From contig NZ_JAARLY010000003.1 of the NCBI RefSeq assembly GCF_011759385.1, forward strand, positions 186,001-250,000: 64,000 bases of DNA, in the 5' to 3' direction. Origin of the DNA: Oleiagrimonas sp. C23AA (lineage in GTDB: Bacteria; Pseudomonadota; Gammaproteobacteria; Xanthomonadales; Rhodanobacteraceae). Shown here piece after piece: positions 54,360 to 63,899 of the stretch. Made by a program: the position numbers and the translations under genes. The notes under the pieces were generated by a model. That model did no database searches and was not told where the DNA came from. It worked only from the letters and a program-made list of their open reading frames with translations. The stretch's first letter is position 1; each line of letters begins with the position of its first letter.

Positions 54360-55150
54360 CCCGCCGCATCATCCCCTGCCTGGACGTGCGTGACGGTAAG
54401 GTCGTCAAGGGCGTGCGTTTTCGCGATCACGTGGTGATGGGCGAAATTGTCGACCTGGCGCTGCGCTACCGCGACGAGGGCGCCGACGAACTGGTGTTCT
54501 ACGACATTACCGCCAGCCCGGAAGGGCGCCGCGTCGACCGCGAGTGGGTCGAGCGCGTGGCGCGGGTGATCGACATTCCGTTCTGCGTGGCCGGTGGCAT
54601 TCGCAGCGAGGCCGACGCGCGCGAGGTGCTTTACGCCGGTGCCGACAAGGTCTCGGTCAATTCACCGGCGCTGGAGCGTCCCGAGCTGGTGCGCGAGCTG
54701 GCCGATGCCTTTGGCGTGCAGTGCGTGGTGGTGGGCATCGACAGCCTGCGCGATGAGGATGGGCAATGGCGTGTGCGCCAGTACACGGGTGATCCGTCCA
54801 AGACGCGTGCGCTGCGTCGGCGCACCCTGGATTGGGTGGACCAGGTGCAGCAGCTGGGTGCGGGCGAGATTGTGCTCAACTGTATGGGTACCGACGGCGT
54901 GCGCGGCGGCTACGATCTGGAGCAGCTCGGCGCGGTGCGTGCGCGTTGTCAGGTGCCGCTGGTGGCTTCCGGTGGCGCCGGCGCGCCTGAGCACTTCCGC
55001 GATGCTTTTGTAGAAGCCGATGTGGATGCCGCGCTGGCCGCCAGCGTGTTCCATTCCGGTGCCATCCCCATCCCTGAATTGAAAGCCTGGTTGGCTGCAC
55101 AGAACGTGGCCGTGCGCCCGGCAGCCGCCACCAAGGTAGTATCCGCATGA
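54353..55150 (+). CDS. hisF: Imidazole glycerol phosphate synthase, cyclase subunit
   Basis: Uses ammonia from HisH to form IGP and AICAR from PRFAR. The 265-residue barrel has catalytic aspartates in [15 protein letters not shown] and [16 protein letters not shown], the phosphate loops [15 protein letters not shown] and [13 protein letters not shown], and the loop region [20 protein letters not shown]. It overlaps hisA by 7 bases and hisIE by 4. Confidence 0.97.
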   Translation: MLTRRIIPCLDVRDGKVVKGVRFRDHVVMGEIVDLALRYRDEGADELVFYDITASPEGRRVDREWVERVARVIDIPFCVAGGIRSEADAREVLYAGADKVSVNSPALERPELVRELADAFGVQCVVVGIDSLRDEDGQWRVRQYTGDPSKTRALRRRTLDWVDQVQQLGAGEIVLNCMGTDGVRGGYDLEQLGAVRARCQVPLVASGGAGAPEHFRDAFVEADVDAALAASVFHSGAIPIPELKAWLAAQNVAVRPAAATKVVSA

Positions 55151-55767
55151 GCCTTATTGATATCGACCCTGCATCACTGGACTGGGCCAAGGGCGAAGGC
55201 CTGCTGCCGGTCATCGTGCAGCACTGGCGCGATGGCCGCGTGCTGATGCTTGGCTATATGAATGAGCTGGCGCTGCAAACCACGTTGGAAAAGGGTCAGG
55301 TTACCTTCTTCAGCCGCAGCAAGGGACGCCTTTGGACCAAGGGCGAAACCTCCGGCAATGTGCTCAAGCTCAAGGCCGTGCGTGGCGATTGCGATGCCGA
55401 TACCTTGTTGGTGCTGGCCGATCCCGTTGGGCCCACCTGCCACACCGGCAGCGACAGCTGCTTTGGCGATGACATTGCCGCCGATACCGCCTTCATTGGC
55501 CAGCTCGATGCGCTGATTGAGCAGCGCGAGTCCGAACGCCCGGAGGGCAGCTACACCACACGCCTGTTCGAAGGCGGCGTGCGTCGCATTGCGCAGAAGG
55601 TGGGCGAAGAGGGCGTGGAATCAGCCCTGGCAGGCGTGGCGCAGGACGACCAGGCGCTGATCGGCGAGGCCTCGGATCTGGTCTATCACCTGCTGGTACT
55701 GATGCGCGCGCGGGGGCTGGGTTTGGCCGATATCAGCCGCTGCCTGAAGCAGCGCCACGGCGGCTGA
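55147..55767 (+). CDS. hisIE: Bifunctional PR-AMP cyclohydrolase / PR-ATP pyrophosphatase
   Basis: Second and third pathway steps in one 206-residue protein. The HisI domain (residues 1-110) has [38 protein letters not shown], the metal-binding [22 protein letters not shown] and SCFGDD. The HisE domain (about 118-206) has [32 protein letters not shown] and [11 protein letters not shown]. It is the last gene of the operon; together with the upstream genes it gives a complete histidine pathway. Confidence 0.97.
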   Translation: MSLIDIDPASLDWAKGEGLLPVIVQHWRDGRVLMLGYMNELALQTTLEKGQVTFFSRSKGRLWTKGETSGNVLKLKAVRGDCDADTLLVLADPVGPTCHTGSDSCFGDDIAADTAFIGQLDALIEQRESERPEGSYTTRLFEGGVRRIAQKVGEEGVESALAGVAQDDQALIGEASDLVYHLLVLMRARGLGLADISRCLKQRHGG

Positions 55768-55775
55768 TCCACCGG

Positions 55776-56180
55776 TCAATGCAACACGGCTACCAGCAAT
55801 ACCAGCAGCACGCCGCCGAACACGGCCAGTAATAGCGCGAACAGGGCGCCCACATGCAGGCTGGGGCCGAGCACGGTGCTGCGGTTGCGCTGATAGCCAC
55901 GCGCGAAATGCAGATAGCGCACGCCGGCGGCCAGCGCCATCAGCACGTCCATGCCCACCAGCAGGGCGCCGCCCCAGGTCGAGAGCATGCGCGGATACAG
56001 CGGCATGTGCGAGGCGTTGCTGGGCAGCCGATGCAAAATCAGGCCGAAGCGGTCGATCACAAAACCCAGCGCCATTAGCGACAGCGCCGTGCGAATCCAC
56101 GCCGAGAGGGTACGCTCGGCAGCCAGGAACACGAGCTTGCGCGAAAGCTCCAGCGGCGATTGTTCGTCCTCATGGGGCAT
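55776..56180 (-). CDS. DUF202 (YidH-like) inner-membrane protein
   Basis: Small membrane protein of 134 residues, function unknown. The family mark LAAERTLSAWIRTALSLMALGF lies at about residues 19-40. Three hydrophobic helices follow: ALSLMALGFVIDRFGLIL, LLVGMDVLMALAAGVRYL and LFALLLAVFGGVLLVLLVAVL. The start MPHEDEQ at 56180 is preferred to an upstream in-frame ATG because it fits the family N-terminus. It converges on hisIE. Confidence 0.85.
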   Translation of the reverse strand: MPHEDEQSPLELSRKLVFLAAERTLSAWIRTALSLMALGFVIDRFGLILHRLPSNASHMPLYPRMLSTWGGALLVGMDVLMALAAGVRYLHFARGYQRNRSTVLGPSLHVGALFALLLAVFGGVLLVLLVAVLH

Positions 56181-56362
56181 GGGGCACCTTGGCGAGGCGG
56201 GAAAGATAATGCACATCATAGCCCCGTGCGGAACGGGCGCCGGAACGCGCGACGTTGACGATGGGCGCCGGTCCCGCTTGCATGGCTGGGCCTGTTTAGC
56301 CACCACTGTCATCTTCGGCGATAGTCAAACCCGGCGACGGCCACGTATGATGGCCGCCACCC

Positions 56363-57292
56363 ATGCAGATCCAGTTCAAGAAGATGCTCGGATGGGTGGT
56401 GGCGCTGGCCGTTCTGGTGGCCGCGACCGTTGCCCTCAAACGCATCCTGTCCACCATGCGCCTCGAAGACCTCGAGAGCGCCTTCGCCGCCACTCATTGG
56501 AGCCACATCGCGCTGGCCGCGTTGGGCACGGCGGTGAGCTTTGCCGTGCTTGGTCTATACGAGCGCTACGCCACGCGCATGGCGGTTCCAGGCAAGGTGC
56601 GATTTTCCACGGCCATGTTCATTGGCATGGTCGGCAATGCCTTTTCCAACACCTTGGGCTTTCACTGGCTGACGGGTAGTGCACTTCGCTATCGGGCCTA
56701 TCGCAAGGCAGGTGTGGGCGTGGGCGACATTGCACGCATCATCAGTCTGGTGGGTTTGTGCGTGGGCCTGGGCTCGGTGGTGATCGTAGCCGCCGCGCTG
56801 CTGATTGACCCGCAAGGCGGAGGCTGGCGCCGCTGGATCGGCGTGGCCATGGCCGTGGGCCTGGTAGGCATCGATCTGGCGCTGCCCAAGCTGATGCAGA
56901 GCCGGTGGCTGGCACGCCTGCAGCTGCCGGCGATTACACGTCCTGGCCTTGCGCTGCAGATGCTGTTCGGGCTGGTAGAGATGAGCGGGGCGATCTTTGC
57001 CTTCTATGTGTTGCTGCCAGCGGATGTGGTGCCCGATTTCATCGGCTTCATTCCGGTGTTCATCATGGCCACGTTACTGGGCGTGGTGTCGCATTCGCCC
57101 GGTGGCGTCGGCGTGTTCGAGGCCACCTTGCTGACCGCCTTGCCCTCGGCCGACAAGGCGCAGGTGCTGGCCGCCGCGTTGTTGTACCGGCTGGTCTACA
57201 ACCTGCTGCCATTCACGCTTTCGATGCTGGCGGTGGCACTGCGACGTGGTCTGAGCCACGCGCAGGAGACCTCAGTTGGACGGCGGGTATAG
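56363..57292 (+). CDS. YbhN/UPF0104-type membrane protein (LPG synthase membrane-domain family)
   Basis: Integral membrane protein of 309 residues with about seven to eight helices, related to the membrane part of MprF. It carries the family motifs NAFSNTLGFHWLTGSALRYRAY (about residues 93-114) and VSHSPGGVGVFEATLLTALP (about 246-265), which in MprF belong to the lipid-handling flippase part. No aminoacyl-transfer domain is attached. Its 3' end overlaps the convergent ATP-grasp gene by 21 bases. Confidence 0.85.
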   Translation: MQIQFKKMLGWVVALAVLVAATVALKRILSTMRLEDLESAFAATHWSHIALAALGTAVSFAVLGLYERYATRMAVPGKVRFSTAMFIGMVGNAFSNTLGFHWLTGSALRYRAYRKAGVGVGDIARIISLVGLCVGLGSVVIVAAALLIDPQGGGWRRWIGVAMAVGLVGIDLALPKLMQSRWLARLQLPAITRPGLALQMLFGLVEMSGAIFAFYVLLPADVVPDFIGFIPVFIMATLLGVVSHSPGGVGVFEATLLTALPSADKAQVLAAALLYRLVYNLLPFTLSMLAVALRRGLSHAQETSVGRRV

Positions 57293-58372
57293 CGCCATCA
57301 GCTTCAGCTGCTGACGGTACAGCCAGCCTAGCCTGAAGATGCCCATCGGCTGGCGCCCGCGTTGGCGCGCGATGTCGGCCAGACGGAACAGCTCACGCTG
57401 CTTGTCGAACAGCATGCGGTAAGCCTCGGTCAGGCTATAGCGTGGGTCCCAGGCATGCACCACGTCGGCGCCGGTGCCGTTGACTTCTATGATGGTGAAC
57501 TGGCCCTGGCGCAGTGCTTCCATGTGAGTGAAGCGCACATCGAAGCGGCCAAAGCAGAAGCCATCGGCGTCGGTCATGCACATGTCGCGGGCAATGCGGT
57601 CGACGTGTTCCGCCAGGACCGGCGTGATCAGCTCGCTGCCATCCTCGTAGCGGCCGCCAACGCGCGTGGAAGCCACGGTCGACAGCACCACACGTTCTCC
57701 CTGCGCCGGCACATGGCTTGGATCGAAGCGGCACTCGTGGTGGCGCTGGTTCACGGTGCGTCGCAGGCGCCGGTCCCGCGCCACCAGTTCGCCCAGTGAT
57801 GACCGGCCATCACCGGTGACGGCCGGCACGTGCCGCAGCAGCAGGGCGGTCAGTTTGCCACGCGTCTGACCGGGCTCGCGCATGTAGAAAAGCCCCGCCT
57901 CGCCGGGCTGGTCGATGTACTCCTGCAGCACCAGCGAACTACCCGCCGGGAATGCGGCCAGATAGGCGGCAAGCTCCTCGGCGTTGCCGACGCGGCGCAC
58001 ACCGAGGCCACACCAGCCAAGGTCGGGCTTGGCGATGATCGGGAACGCCAGCGCCTGGCGCTGCATGGCGGCCAGCATCTCCTGCACGCTGGTGTCGCGG
58101 CGCACCGGAATGCCGACATACTTGGCAGTGACCGCCCGCGCCGAGGGCCCCATGGCGGCGAAATATTCCAGTTTGCCGTCACCGACCATGCCGCCGCTGG
58201 TGATCGCACCATTGAGCGCCGAGGGCAGGCTGAAGCTTCGGTAGCGCACACCCAGCGCCAGCCAGTGTATGACGGTGGGTATCAGGTTGAGCCATTTGGG
58301 CAGCTGTTCAAAGCGCCCGAGCGCCGAAACTTGCGGCACGTCGAGCGCCAGCCGCGCAGCGCGCTCAGCCAT
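57272..58372 (-). CDS. ATP-grasp ligase-like protein
   Basis: Predicted ATP-dependent carboxylate-amine (or related) ligase of 366 residues. ATP-grasp features: AFPIIAKPDLGWCGLGVRRV (about residues 110-130), SSLVLQEYIDQPGEAGLFY (adenine-binding hinge), FCFGRFDVRF with the metal-binding acidic residue, and IIEVNGTGADVVHAWDP (about 300-315) with the second metal ligand pair. Substrate unknown. It overlaps the DUF1989 gene by 8 bases and is third in an operon with DUF1989 and a GntA/YcgG-like gene, which suggests it conjugates a guanidino compound or its N-hydroxy derivative. Confidence 0.8.
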   Translation of the reverse strand: MAERAARLALDVPQVSALGRFEQLPKWLNLIPTVIHWLALGVRYRSFSLPSALNGAITSGGMVGDGKLEYFAAMGPSARAVTAKYVGIPVRRDTSVQEMLAAMQRQALAFPIIAKPDLGWCGLGVRRVGNAEELAAYLAAFPAGSSLVLQEYIDQPGEAGLFYMREPGQTRGKLTALLLRHVPAVTGDGRSSLGELVARDRRLRRTVNQRHHECRFDPSHVPAQGERVVLSTVASTRVGGRYEDGSELITPVLAEHVDRIARDMCMTDADGFCFGRFDVRFTHMEALRQGQFTIIEVNGTGADVVHAWDPRYSLTEAYRMLFDKQRELFRLADIARQRGRQPMGIFRLGWLYRQQLKLMALYPPSN

Positions 58373-58958
58373 GGTCGAGAATCTGGTAGTGAATCGGTTT
58401 GTAGGCGAAGTTGTTCGACTGCCCGGCCGAACACGCGGTCAGCCCGATCACCAGGTCCATTTGTGCTTCGAAGACCGTGTAGTCGCCCGGTTTGCTGAGC
58501 GGCGGCTCCACCCGGATTTCCCCGGTCTCGCCATTCACCGGCACGTTCATGAACACGTTGAAGGCATTGGGAATGCGGTCGGGCGAGATACCATACGGCG
58601 CCAGCGCTTGGGCCAGGTTGCCGAAGCAACCCCGGTGCGGCTGCTTGTCGCCATAGATGATGCGAAACATCTCTGCCGAGCAGGGTGTCAGCAGGAAATC
58701 GTGGCGTCCGACGGTATCCTCGACAATGCGCAGCATCACCTGGCTGCGGTTGGAGTACAGCGGGTCACCCGTGCTCAGATAAATACGGCTGGCATAATCG
58801 ATGGTGCGCCCGGAGGAGAGCCACTCGTCCGTGTCCTCGTGCGCGAAGGCGAGCAGATCGGCGACCTGCTCGCCTTGCGGATCAATCACTTTCAGACATT
58901 GACCCTGGCGCAGCTCGAAGGCCACGCCACTGCGCGGTGCAATCTCATGAATCATCAT
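58365..58958 (-). CDS. DUF1989 (urea carboxylase-associated / carboxyguanidine deiminase-like) protein
   Basis: 197-residue protein of the DUF1989 family. CgdA and CgdB of this family are, as I recall, the two subunits of carboxyguanidine deiminase in guanidine breakdown. Conserved parts: RQGQCLKVIDPQGEQVADLL, STGDPLYSNRSQVML, RGCFGNLAQALAPYGI, NAFNVFMNVPVNGETGEI, SKPGDYTVFEAQMDLVIGLT and AGQSNNFAYKPIHYQI. The start at 58958 is preferred to one 72 bases upstream because AAGGA precedes it. It overlaps its upstream neighbour by 14 bases and the ATP-grasp gene by 8, so all three are co-translated. Confidence 0.87.
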   Translation of the reverse strand: MMIHEIAPRSGVAFELRQGQCLKVIDPQGEQVADLLAFAHEDTDEWLSSGRTIDYASRIYLSTGDPLYSNRSQVMLRIVEDTVGRHDFLLTPCSAEMFRIIYGDKQPHRGCFGNLAQALAPYGISPDRIPNAFNVFMNVPVNGETGEIRVEPPLSKPGDYTVFEAQMDLVIGLTACSAGQSNNFAYKPIHYQILDHG

Positions 58959-59634
58959 CGGGCGGTCCTTGCGGATCGGCGCATGCCGGTGCATGCGCAT
59001 GGAAGGGACATGGCCAGCTCGCCTCGACACGCCTGCCGCTGTACTGCGCAGCCTCCGAACGCGTGCCGTGGTCGCTCAGCATGGGGTTGGTGGAGCCGGA
59101 ATAAACCAGATCACGCGCCTGGATGGCGTGACGCATTTTCTGGTAGCGGCCGTCGGCACGGAGCTTCTCGAACTGCTGATGCAGGTTGAAGATCAGCGTT
59201 GGGTGAGCAAAGCGCCGTGCCGGACGGCTGGCGGCCGGGTGCAGGCCGACCACATAGAAGGCGTGGCCGCCCACACTCATGCTGAAATCGGGTGAGGCAG
59301 GATCGCGGCTGACGCGCGCATCCCAGTCGTGCTGGCGCGTATCGATGTCGTGGATGCCCTGCAGCCGCGCCCACAGCGTTTGCTCGAACTCGGTCTCGTC
59401 GGTGAGGTCGTCCTGCTCGAATATCACCGCCATGCTGACGAACATGTCATCGCCATGCGTGGCGGCAAACTGCTGCAGTGACCGGGTGATATCGGCATCA
59501 TCCTCGGCGCTGCGCATCGAGCGTGCCAGCACGTGGTGCACGGCATGGCGCGAGCGCGCCGACTTGGCGCCTACGCAGGGAAAGGTGTCGGTGCCGATCA
59601 GGCGATCCAGGGCGGCGGCGGGGTCCATGGACAC
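58945..59634 (-). CDS. YqcI/YcgG family heme-dependent guanidino N-hydroxylase-like protein (GntA-like)
   Basis: 229-residue protein of the YqcI/YcgG family. Characterised members, as I recall, hydroxylate a guanidino nitrogen of arginine derivatives with heme and oxygen (GntA in guanitoxin synthesis, AglA in argolaphos). The family marks are clear: FPCVGAKSARSRHAVHHV (about residues 18-35), FSMSVGGHAFYVVGLHPAAS, and RPARRFAHPTLIFNLHQQFE with the probable heme-ligand histidines. It starts with GTG 59634, GAGG upstream; ATG 59628 is an alternative. First gene of a three-gene operon and divergent from an outer-membrane protein gene. Confidence 0.87.
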   Translation of the reverse strand: MSMDPAAALDRLIGTDTFPCVGAKSARSRHAVHHVLARSMRSAEDDADITRSLQQFAATHGDDMFVSMAVIFEQDDLTDETEFEQTLWARLQGIHDIDTRQHDWDARVSRDPASPDFSMSVGGHAFYVVGLHPAASRPARRFAHPTLIFNLHQQFEKLRADGRYQKMRHAIQARDLVYSGSTNPMLSDHGTRSEAAQYSGRRVEASWPCPFHAHAPACADPQGPPDDDS

Positions 59635-59805
59635 TTGCGTCGTCCTCGTGTGTCAATGGTCCGACGCTACGTTCCCCGGCATGGACTCAACTTGAACACA
59701 TGCGACCATTGTTCAAGTCCCGCTCATGCAGTGTTTCACGCAGAGGCGCTGTCAGCACTGACGCAAGGGCGTAGAATGCCGCGACCCCACCTAAAGGCAT
59801 GCACG

Positions 59806-60378
59806 ATGCGCAAGTGCTTGGCGACCCTGGCTGTAATGGCCGCGGTTACGCTTCCCCTGTCCGCCATGGCTGATGGCGTTGATTATCCGGGCACCTTTTT
59901 CGTCAACGGTGGCCTGGGGCAGTCTCAGTACCACGTGGGTGGCTTCGACCATCCGCACGATACTGCCGCCATCATCGGCTTTGGTTACCGTTGGAATCAC
60001 GTATTTGGTATCGAGTCCGGTTACACCGACCTGGGAACCGGCGAAGGGCATGCTGCCCACGGCGTGCGAAGCCTGCAACTGAAGGGCTGGACGCTGGGCT
60101 TGAACGGCCGCTTCGTGGTGGCTGGTCCATGGTCATTGGCTGCGCGCGCCGGTGTCTTCCGTGCGCGTACTACCGAAACCTCCAGCCGAAGCGGTCAGGC
60201 TGTGCATGGTGGAACTTCCGACGATGGATACTACGTCGGCGTGGGGGCCGATTACGACCTCTACCATGACTTTAGCCTGGGGCTCCGTTACGACCTGTAC
60301 TGCAATGGACATTCCGGTGCTGGTTCGCGGCAGGCCACCGTGGGTGTTTACGGAGTCAATGCCGAATACCGCTTCTGA
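59806..60378 (+). CDS. Outer-membrane beta-barrel protein (OmpA-like porin family)
   Basis: Predicted small outer-membrane barrel of 190 residues. A cleavable signal peptide MRKCLATLAVMAAVTLPLSAMA ends at AMA-DG. Alternating hydrophobic and polar strands follow: TFFVNGGLGQSQYHV, AAIIGFGYRWNHVFGIESGY, SLAARAGVFRARTTE, YYVGVGADYDLYHDFSLGL. The final strand ends in aromatic Phe (VNAEYRF), the outer-membrane assembly signal. The start at 59806 is chosen for the signal peptide. Pore or receptor role unknown. It is divergent from the N-hydroxylase operon. Confidence 0.87.
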   Translation: MRKCLATLAVMAAVTLPLSAMADGVDYPGTFFVNGGLGQSQYHVGGFDHPHDTAAIIGFGYRWNHVFGIESGYTDLGTGEGHAAHGVRSLQLKGWTLGLNGRFVVAGPWSLAARAGVFRARTTETSSRSGQAVHGGTSDDGYYVGVGADYDLYHDFSLGLRYDLYCNGHSGAGSRQATVGVYGVNAEYRF

Positions 60379-60447
60379 GTCACCGTACGCCATCACGCAT
60401 GGCGCTGGAACCACGACGCGATGGCGTTAGCCGTCGATACGCTGCGC

Positions 60448-61053
60448 TCAGGTCACCGGCGGCGTGGTTTCGTGCATCGAAGCGCGTGCCTCGGCCCAGC
60501 CCTGCCAGTCGGCCAATGCCGGTGCTTGCGAGCGCCACTCCAATTCGGGCAGGCGAAGATCCAGATAGCCCAGCGCGCAGGCCACACCGATGCTGTCGAG
60601 CATGAAATGCTTGATATCGCGGTGGAAGTGGCGCTCCCAGTGCGCCAGCAGACGGTTCAGCGTGATCAGGCGGCGCTCGATCATGGCGTGGCCGCGCTGG
60701 GCTTCGTCCTTGCGCCGCTCGATGACGATATCCACGGTGAACTCGATGGCGCCCTGCGCTTGCGCCGCGCCGGCCAGCACGGCGTCGCGCTGCGCGTGGT
60801 CGGCCGGCACCAGCCGCGGCTGCGGATGGTGGCGCTCCAGGTAGTCGATGATGGTGTCGGCATTGGCCACGGCCAGACCATTGTCGGTGACCAGCGTGGG
60901 CACCTGCGACAGCGGGTTGACCGCCAGTAGCGCGTCGGGGCTGGCCCACGGGTCGACTGGAACCAGTTCGACCTGATCGAGCAGGCCTTTTTCGATCAGG
61001 GCGACGCGTACCTTGCGTGCGAAAGGCGAGGTGGGGCTGACATACAGCTGCAT
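60448..61053 (-). CDS. Glutathione S-transferase family protein
   Basis: 201-residue GST. The thioredoxin-like N-domain begins MQLYVSPTSPFARKVRVALIEKG with the catalytic-type serine, followed by the glutathione-binding NPLSQVPTLVTDNG and NADTIIDYLE. An all-helical C-domain completes it. The start at 61053 has GAGGA seven bases upstream; an in-frame ATG at 61071 is less likely. Substrate unknown. It lies near the methionine-salvage genes but with a gap of about 280 bases. Confidence 0.9.
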   Translation of the reverse strand: MQLYVSPTSPFARKVRVALIEKGLLDQVELVPVDPWASPDALLAVNPLSQVPTLVTDNGLAVANADTIIDYLERHHPQPRLVPADHAQRDAVLAGAAQAQGAIEFTVDIVIERRKDEAQRGHAMIERRLITLNRLLAHWERHFHRDIKHFMLDSIGVACALGYLDLRLPELEWRSQAPALADWQGWAEARASMHETTPPVT

Positions 61054-61335
61054 GGCGTGATTCCTCGACATCGAGTGTGGGCTTCACTCATGGTAGCGCT
61101 GTGACGATGGATGTCAGCGCCGCCGATGATCGGACTTGAAGGCCACGCTCAGTGACAAGGCGCACGCGGGGCCTGCGCCTGCCAGGAGAACTGCCTTGCC
61201 AGCCCGGCGGCAGCGTCGCATGGTGTTCGCGGCCGGCGTCAATGCACGGATATCTCACGGCCGCCATCCACGCCGACCGTCACCGCCAGCGGGCGGCGCG
61301 GAGCGGTCGCGGCGGCGTACCGGTGCGCGTCTGAT

Positions 61336-62022
61336 TTACAGCGTGATGGCGTTGAAATCGCTTACGCACGTATGGCGCGCGTCGGTGGGGCACACCATCG
61401 GTTCGCGGCACAGCCAGGTGGTGCGCATGCCGGCCGCCGCCGCCGCGTCCAGTTCTTCGGTGATGTCGGACAGGAACAGGATCTGCGCGGCTGGCAGGCC
61501 GATCGACTCGGCGATGGCCTGGTAGGAGGCCGTTTCGCGCTTGGGTCCGGTCTGCGTATCGAAATAGCCGGAAAACAGTGGCGTCAGGTCGCCGGCCTCG
61601 CTGTAGCCGAACAGGAGCTTCTGCGCCGGCACCGAGCCTGACGAGTACACGTACAGCGCGATACCCGCGGCTTTCCACTCGGCCAGCCGCGCGGGCACCT
61701 CTGGATATACGTGCGAGGTGTAGGCGCCGCTTTCGTAACCTTCCTTCCAGATCATGCCCTGCAGCGCCTTCAGCGCCGTGGACTTGCGGTCGGCATCGAT
61801 CCAGGCAATCAGCCGGTCGATCACTTCGGTGCGGCTGGCCTCGATGAAGCCCGCTTCCTTGGCCGCTTCGTGCAACCAGTGCTGTACATCGGCATCGTCG
61901 GCGTGGGTTTCGACAAAGGCGGGCAGGCGCTCGCGAGCGTAGGGGAACAGCACATCCTTGACGAAGGAAATGGCGCTGGTGGTGCCTTCGATGTCGGTGA
62001 CGATGGCGCGGATGTCGGTCAT
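61336..62022 (-). CDS. mtnC: Enolase-phosphatase E1 (acireductone synthase)
   Basis: Methionine salvage: converts 2,3-diketo-5-methylthiopentyl-1-phosphate to acireductone by enolisation and dephosphorylation. The 228-residue HAD enzyme has the nucleophile in [20 protein letters not shown], the phosphate-binding serine in [16 protein letters not shown], the lysine in [12 protein letters not shown] and the acidic pair in [15 protein letters not shown]. It is the third gene of mtnB-mtnD-mtnC; an 85-base gap separates it from mtnD. Confidence 0.96.
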   Translation of the reverse strand: MTDIRAIVTDIEGTTSAISFVKDVLFPYARERLPAFVETHADDADVQHWLHEAAKEAGFIEASRTEVIDRLIAWIDADRKSTALKALQGMIWKEGYESGAYTSHVYPEVPARLAEWKAAGIALYVYSSGSVPAQKLLFGYSEAGDLTPLFSGYFDTQTGPKRETASYQAIAESIGLPAAQILFLSDITEELDAAAAAGMRTTWLCREPMVCPTDARHTCVSDFNAITL

Positions 62023-62107
62023 GGCGGCCCTTGCGGTAAGCGAAAATCAGCGGGACGCACAGCATACGGGCCGTGCGTCGATGCCGGGTGAGCGAGGCGT
62101 TAGTGGA

Positions 62108-62674
62108 TCAGGCCTGGGCTGCGCTGGCGTGCGGTTGCATGCGCGGGAAGCGCTCGGCAATGGCATCGCCGGTGAAGTTGGCGACCCAGCCGTCCTTGTT
62201 GGTGAACAGGCGAATGGCGACGAAATAGGGCGCCTCGCTCATGTCGAACCAGTGCCGGGTGCCATCGGGCACGCCGATCAGGTCGCCAGCCTCACACAGC
62301 ACGTCGTAGACGCGTTCGCCGATGTGCAGCGTGAACTGGCCCGATCCGGCGACGAAAAAACGCACCTCGTCCTCGGAGTGGGTGTGCTCGCTGAGGAACT
62401 TCTGGCGCAAGTTGGCGCGCTCGGGGTGATCGGGCTTCAGGCTGATCACGTCCACCGACTGATAGCCTTCTTCGCGCATCAAGCGATCGATATCGCTCTG
62501 GTAGGCGGCGATCACCTCGTCCTGACTGGCCCCGGGCGCGATCGGCTGGTTGGCTTGCCATTGTTCGAAACGCACGCCGACCTTGCCCAGTTCGCGGGCG
62601 ATGGCCTCAGGTTCGCTGCTGCTCAACAGCGGGGCCTGGGTGTTGGCTTCGGTGTAAATACGCAGACGGCTCAT
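62108..62674 (-). CDS. mtnD: Acireductone dioxygenase
   Basis: Oxidises acireductone to the 2-keto precursor of methionine (iron form) or off-pathway products (nickel form). The 188-residue cupin has the metal ligands in [19 protein letters not shown] (two His and a Glu) and the last His in [14 protein letters not shown]-terminal [11 protein letters not shown] fits the bacterial form. Its start overlaps the mtnB stop by 4 bases. Confidence 0.96.
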   Translation of the reverse strand: MSRLRIYTEANTQAPLLSSSEPEAIARELGKVGVRFEQWQANQPIAPGASQDEVIAAYQSDIDRLMREEGYQSVDVISLKPDHPERANLRQKFLSEHTHSEDEVRFFVAGSGQFTLHIGERVYDVLCEAGDLIGVPDGTRHWFDMSEAPYFVAIRLFTNKDGWVANFTGDAIAERFPRMQPHASAAQA

Positions 62675-63300
62675 GCGGACAACCTCTTCAAATCCAGTTC
62701 GCAGGCGATCAGAAATTCCAGCGCCTCCAGGTGGCGGCGCGCCTCGGCCATGCTGCGGCCCCAGGTATAGATGCCGTGGCCGTTGATCAGATAGGCGTGC
62801 AGCGGCTTGCCGTCATCCAGCCAGGCATCGATGCGCGCTTCCAGTTCCGGCATGTGCTGGGTGTTGGGAAACACCGGCACCTCGAGCACGCTTTCGTGCG
62901 AGGTGTAGCCGGTAATGGCTTTCTGCAGCTCCCAGCCTTCCAGGTGGATGGCGCCGTCACGGGCGAACAGCCGCGAGGCCACGCTCTGGTTGCGCGAGTG
63001 CGTGTGCAGCACCACCTGCATCTCGGGCATGCGCCGATAGATCTGCGTATGCAGGCCGGTTTCGGCCGAGGGGCGAAGATCGGAGTCGACCGGCTGGCCG
63101 TCAAAATCGACCACCATGATGTCATCGCGCCCGAGGCGGCTCTTATCGCGGCCAGACACGGTGATGGCCGCGTGGGCATCATCCAGACGCATGGAGAAGT
63201 TGCTGCTGGTGGCCGGTGTCCAGCCTGCCTGGGCCAGGGCGGCCGCCGCTTCGGCAATGGCGTCGGCGCGGGCGCTCAGCTGGGTCGGGGTATAGGCCAT
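62671..63300 (-). CDS. mtnB: Methylthioribulose-1-phosphate dehydratase
   Basis: Zinc-dependent class II aldolase-fold enzyme that dehydrates methylthioribulose 1-phosphate. The 209-residue protein has [20 protein letters not shown], the zinc histidines in [29 protein letters not shown] and the further ligand in [12 protein letters not shown]. It is the first gene of mtnB-mtnD-mtnC. The other salvage genes (mtnA, mtnK or mtnN) are not in this window. Confidence 0.96.
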   Translation of the reverse strand: MAYTPTQLSARADAIAEAAAALAQAGWTPATSSNFSMRLDDAHAAITVSGRDKSRLGRDDIMVVDFDGQPVDSDLRPSAETGLHTQIYRRMPEMQVVLHTHSRNQSVASRLFARDGAIHLEGWELQKAITGYTSHESVLEVPVFPNTQHMPELEARIDAWLDDGKPLHAYLINGHGIYTWGRSMAEARRHLEALEFLIACELDLKRLSA

Positions 63301-63492
63301 GCTCGGGTTTCCGTGGTCGCGTTCGGACGTCTATATGCGCGCCATTGTAGCAGTGCGCAAGGGGTGTCATGCGGCATCTGGGCGCAGCGCCCTTGTCCGG
63401 CCGCGGTTCGGGTGTACGATGCAAGGCGGCTGCGGCGCCATGGGGCGTCGGCCAGGGCTTTCGATGTCGCCCGTAACGACGGAGGTCGATTC

Positions 63493-63828
63493 ATGACGCA
63501 ACACGATGAAAATATTGCCTCGCGGCGCCGCTTCCTGAAGCTGGCGGCCGGCTCGGCGGCGGTGGCCGCCGCCGCCGGCGTGATGCCGGGTCTGGCGCGG
63601 GCCAGGGATCTGCCGCATGTCAGCCCGTCTGACGCCACGGCCAAGGCCCTGCATTATGTGGAAGATGCCAGCAAGTCCGACAGCCCCAAGCACAAGGCTG
63701 GGGACGACTGCGCCAACTGCATGTTCTATCAGGGCAAGGCCGGTCAGGCTTACGGACCGTGCCAGCTGTTCCCGGGCAAGGCGGTCAATGCCAAGGGCTG
63801 GTGCATTTCCCATCAGCCAAAGAAATAG
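63493..63828 (+). CDS. High-potential iron-sulfur protein (HiPIP), Tat-exported
   Basis: Small periplasmic electron carrier, here probably between the bc1 complex and an oxidase. The 111-residue precursor has a twin-arginine signal (SRRRFLKLAAGSAAVAAAAG). The mature HiPIP has four [4Fe-4S] cysteines in DCANCMFYQGKAG, GPCQLFPGKAVNAKGWC. GGAGG (63481-63485) sets the start. It is divergent from mtnB and followed by a strong terminator. Confidence 0.94.
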   Translation: MTQHDENIASRRRFLKLAAGSAAVAAAAGVMPGLARARDLPHVSPSDATAKALHYVEDASKSDSPKHKAGDDCANCMFYQGKAGQAYGPCQLFPGKAVNAKGWCISHQPKK

Positions 63829-63867
63829 CGCGCGGCATGCGGCCAGCTTTTGGCTGGCATCGTGAAC

Positions 63868-63899
63868 GCAAAAAGGCCGGCATCAAGCCGGCCTTTTTT
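63868..63899. terminator. Bidirectional terminator after the HiPIP gene
   Basis: AAAAAGGCCGGC, loop ATCAA, GCCGGCCTTTTTT. No gene can be called in the last 100 bases. Confidence 0.9.
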
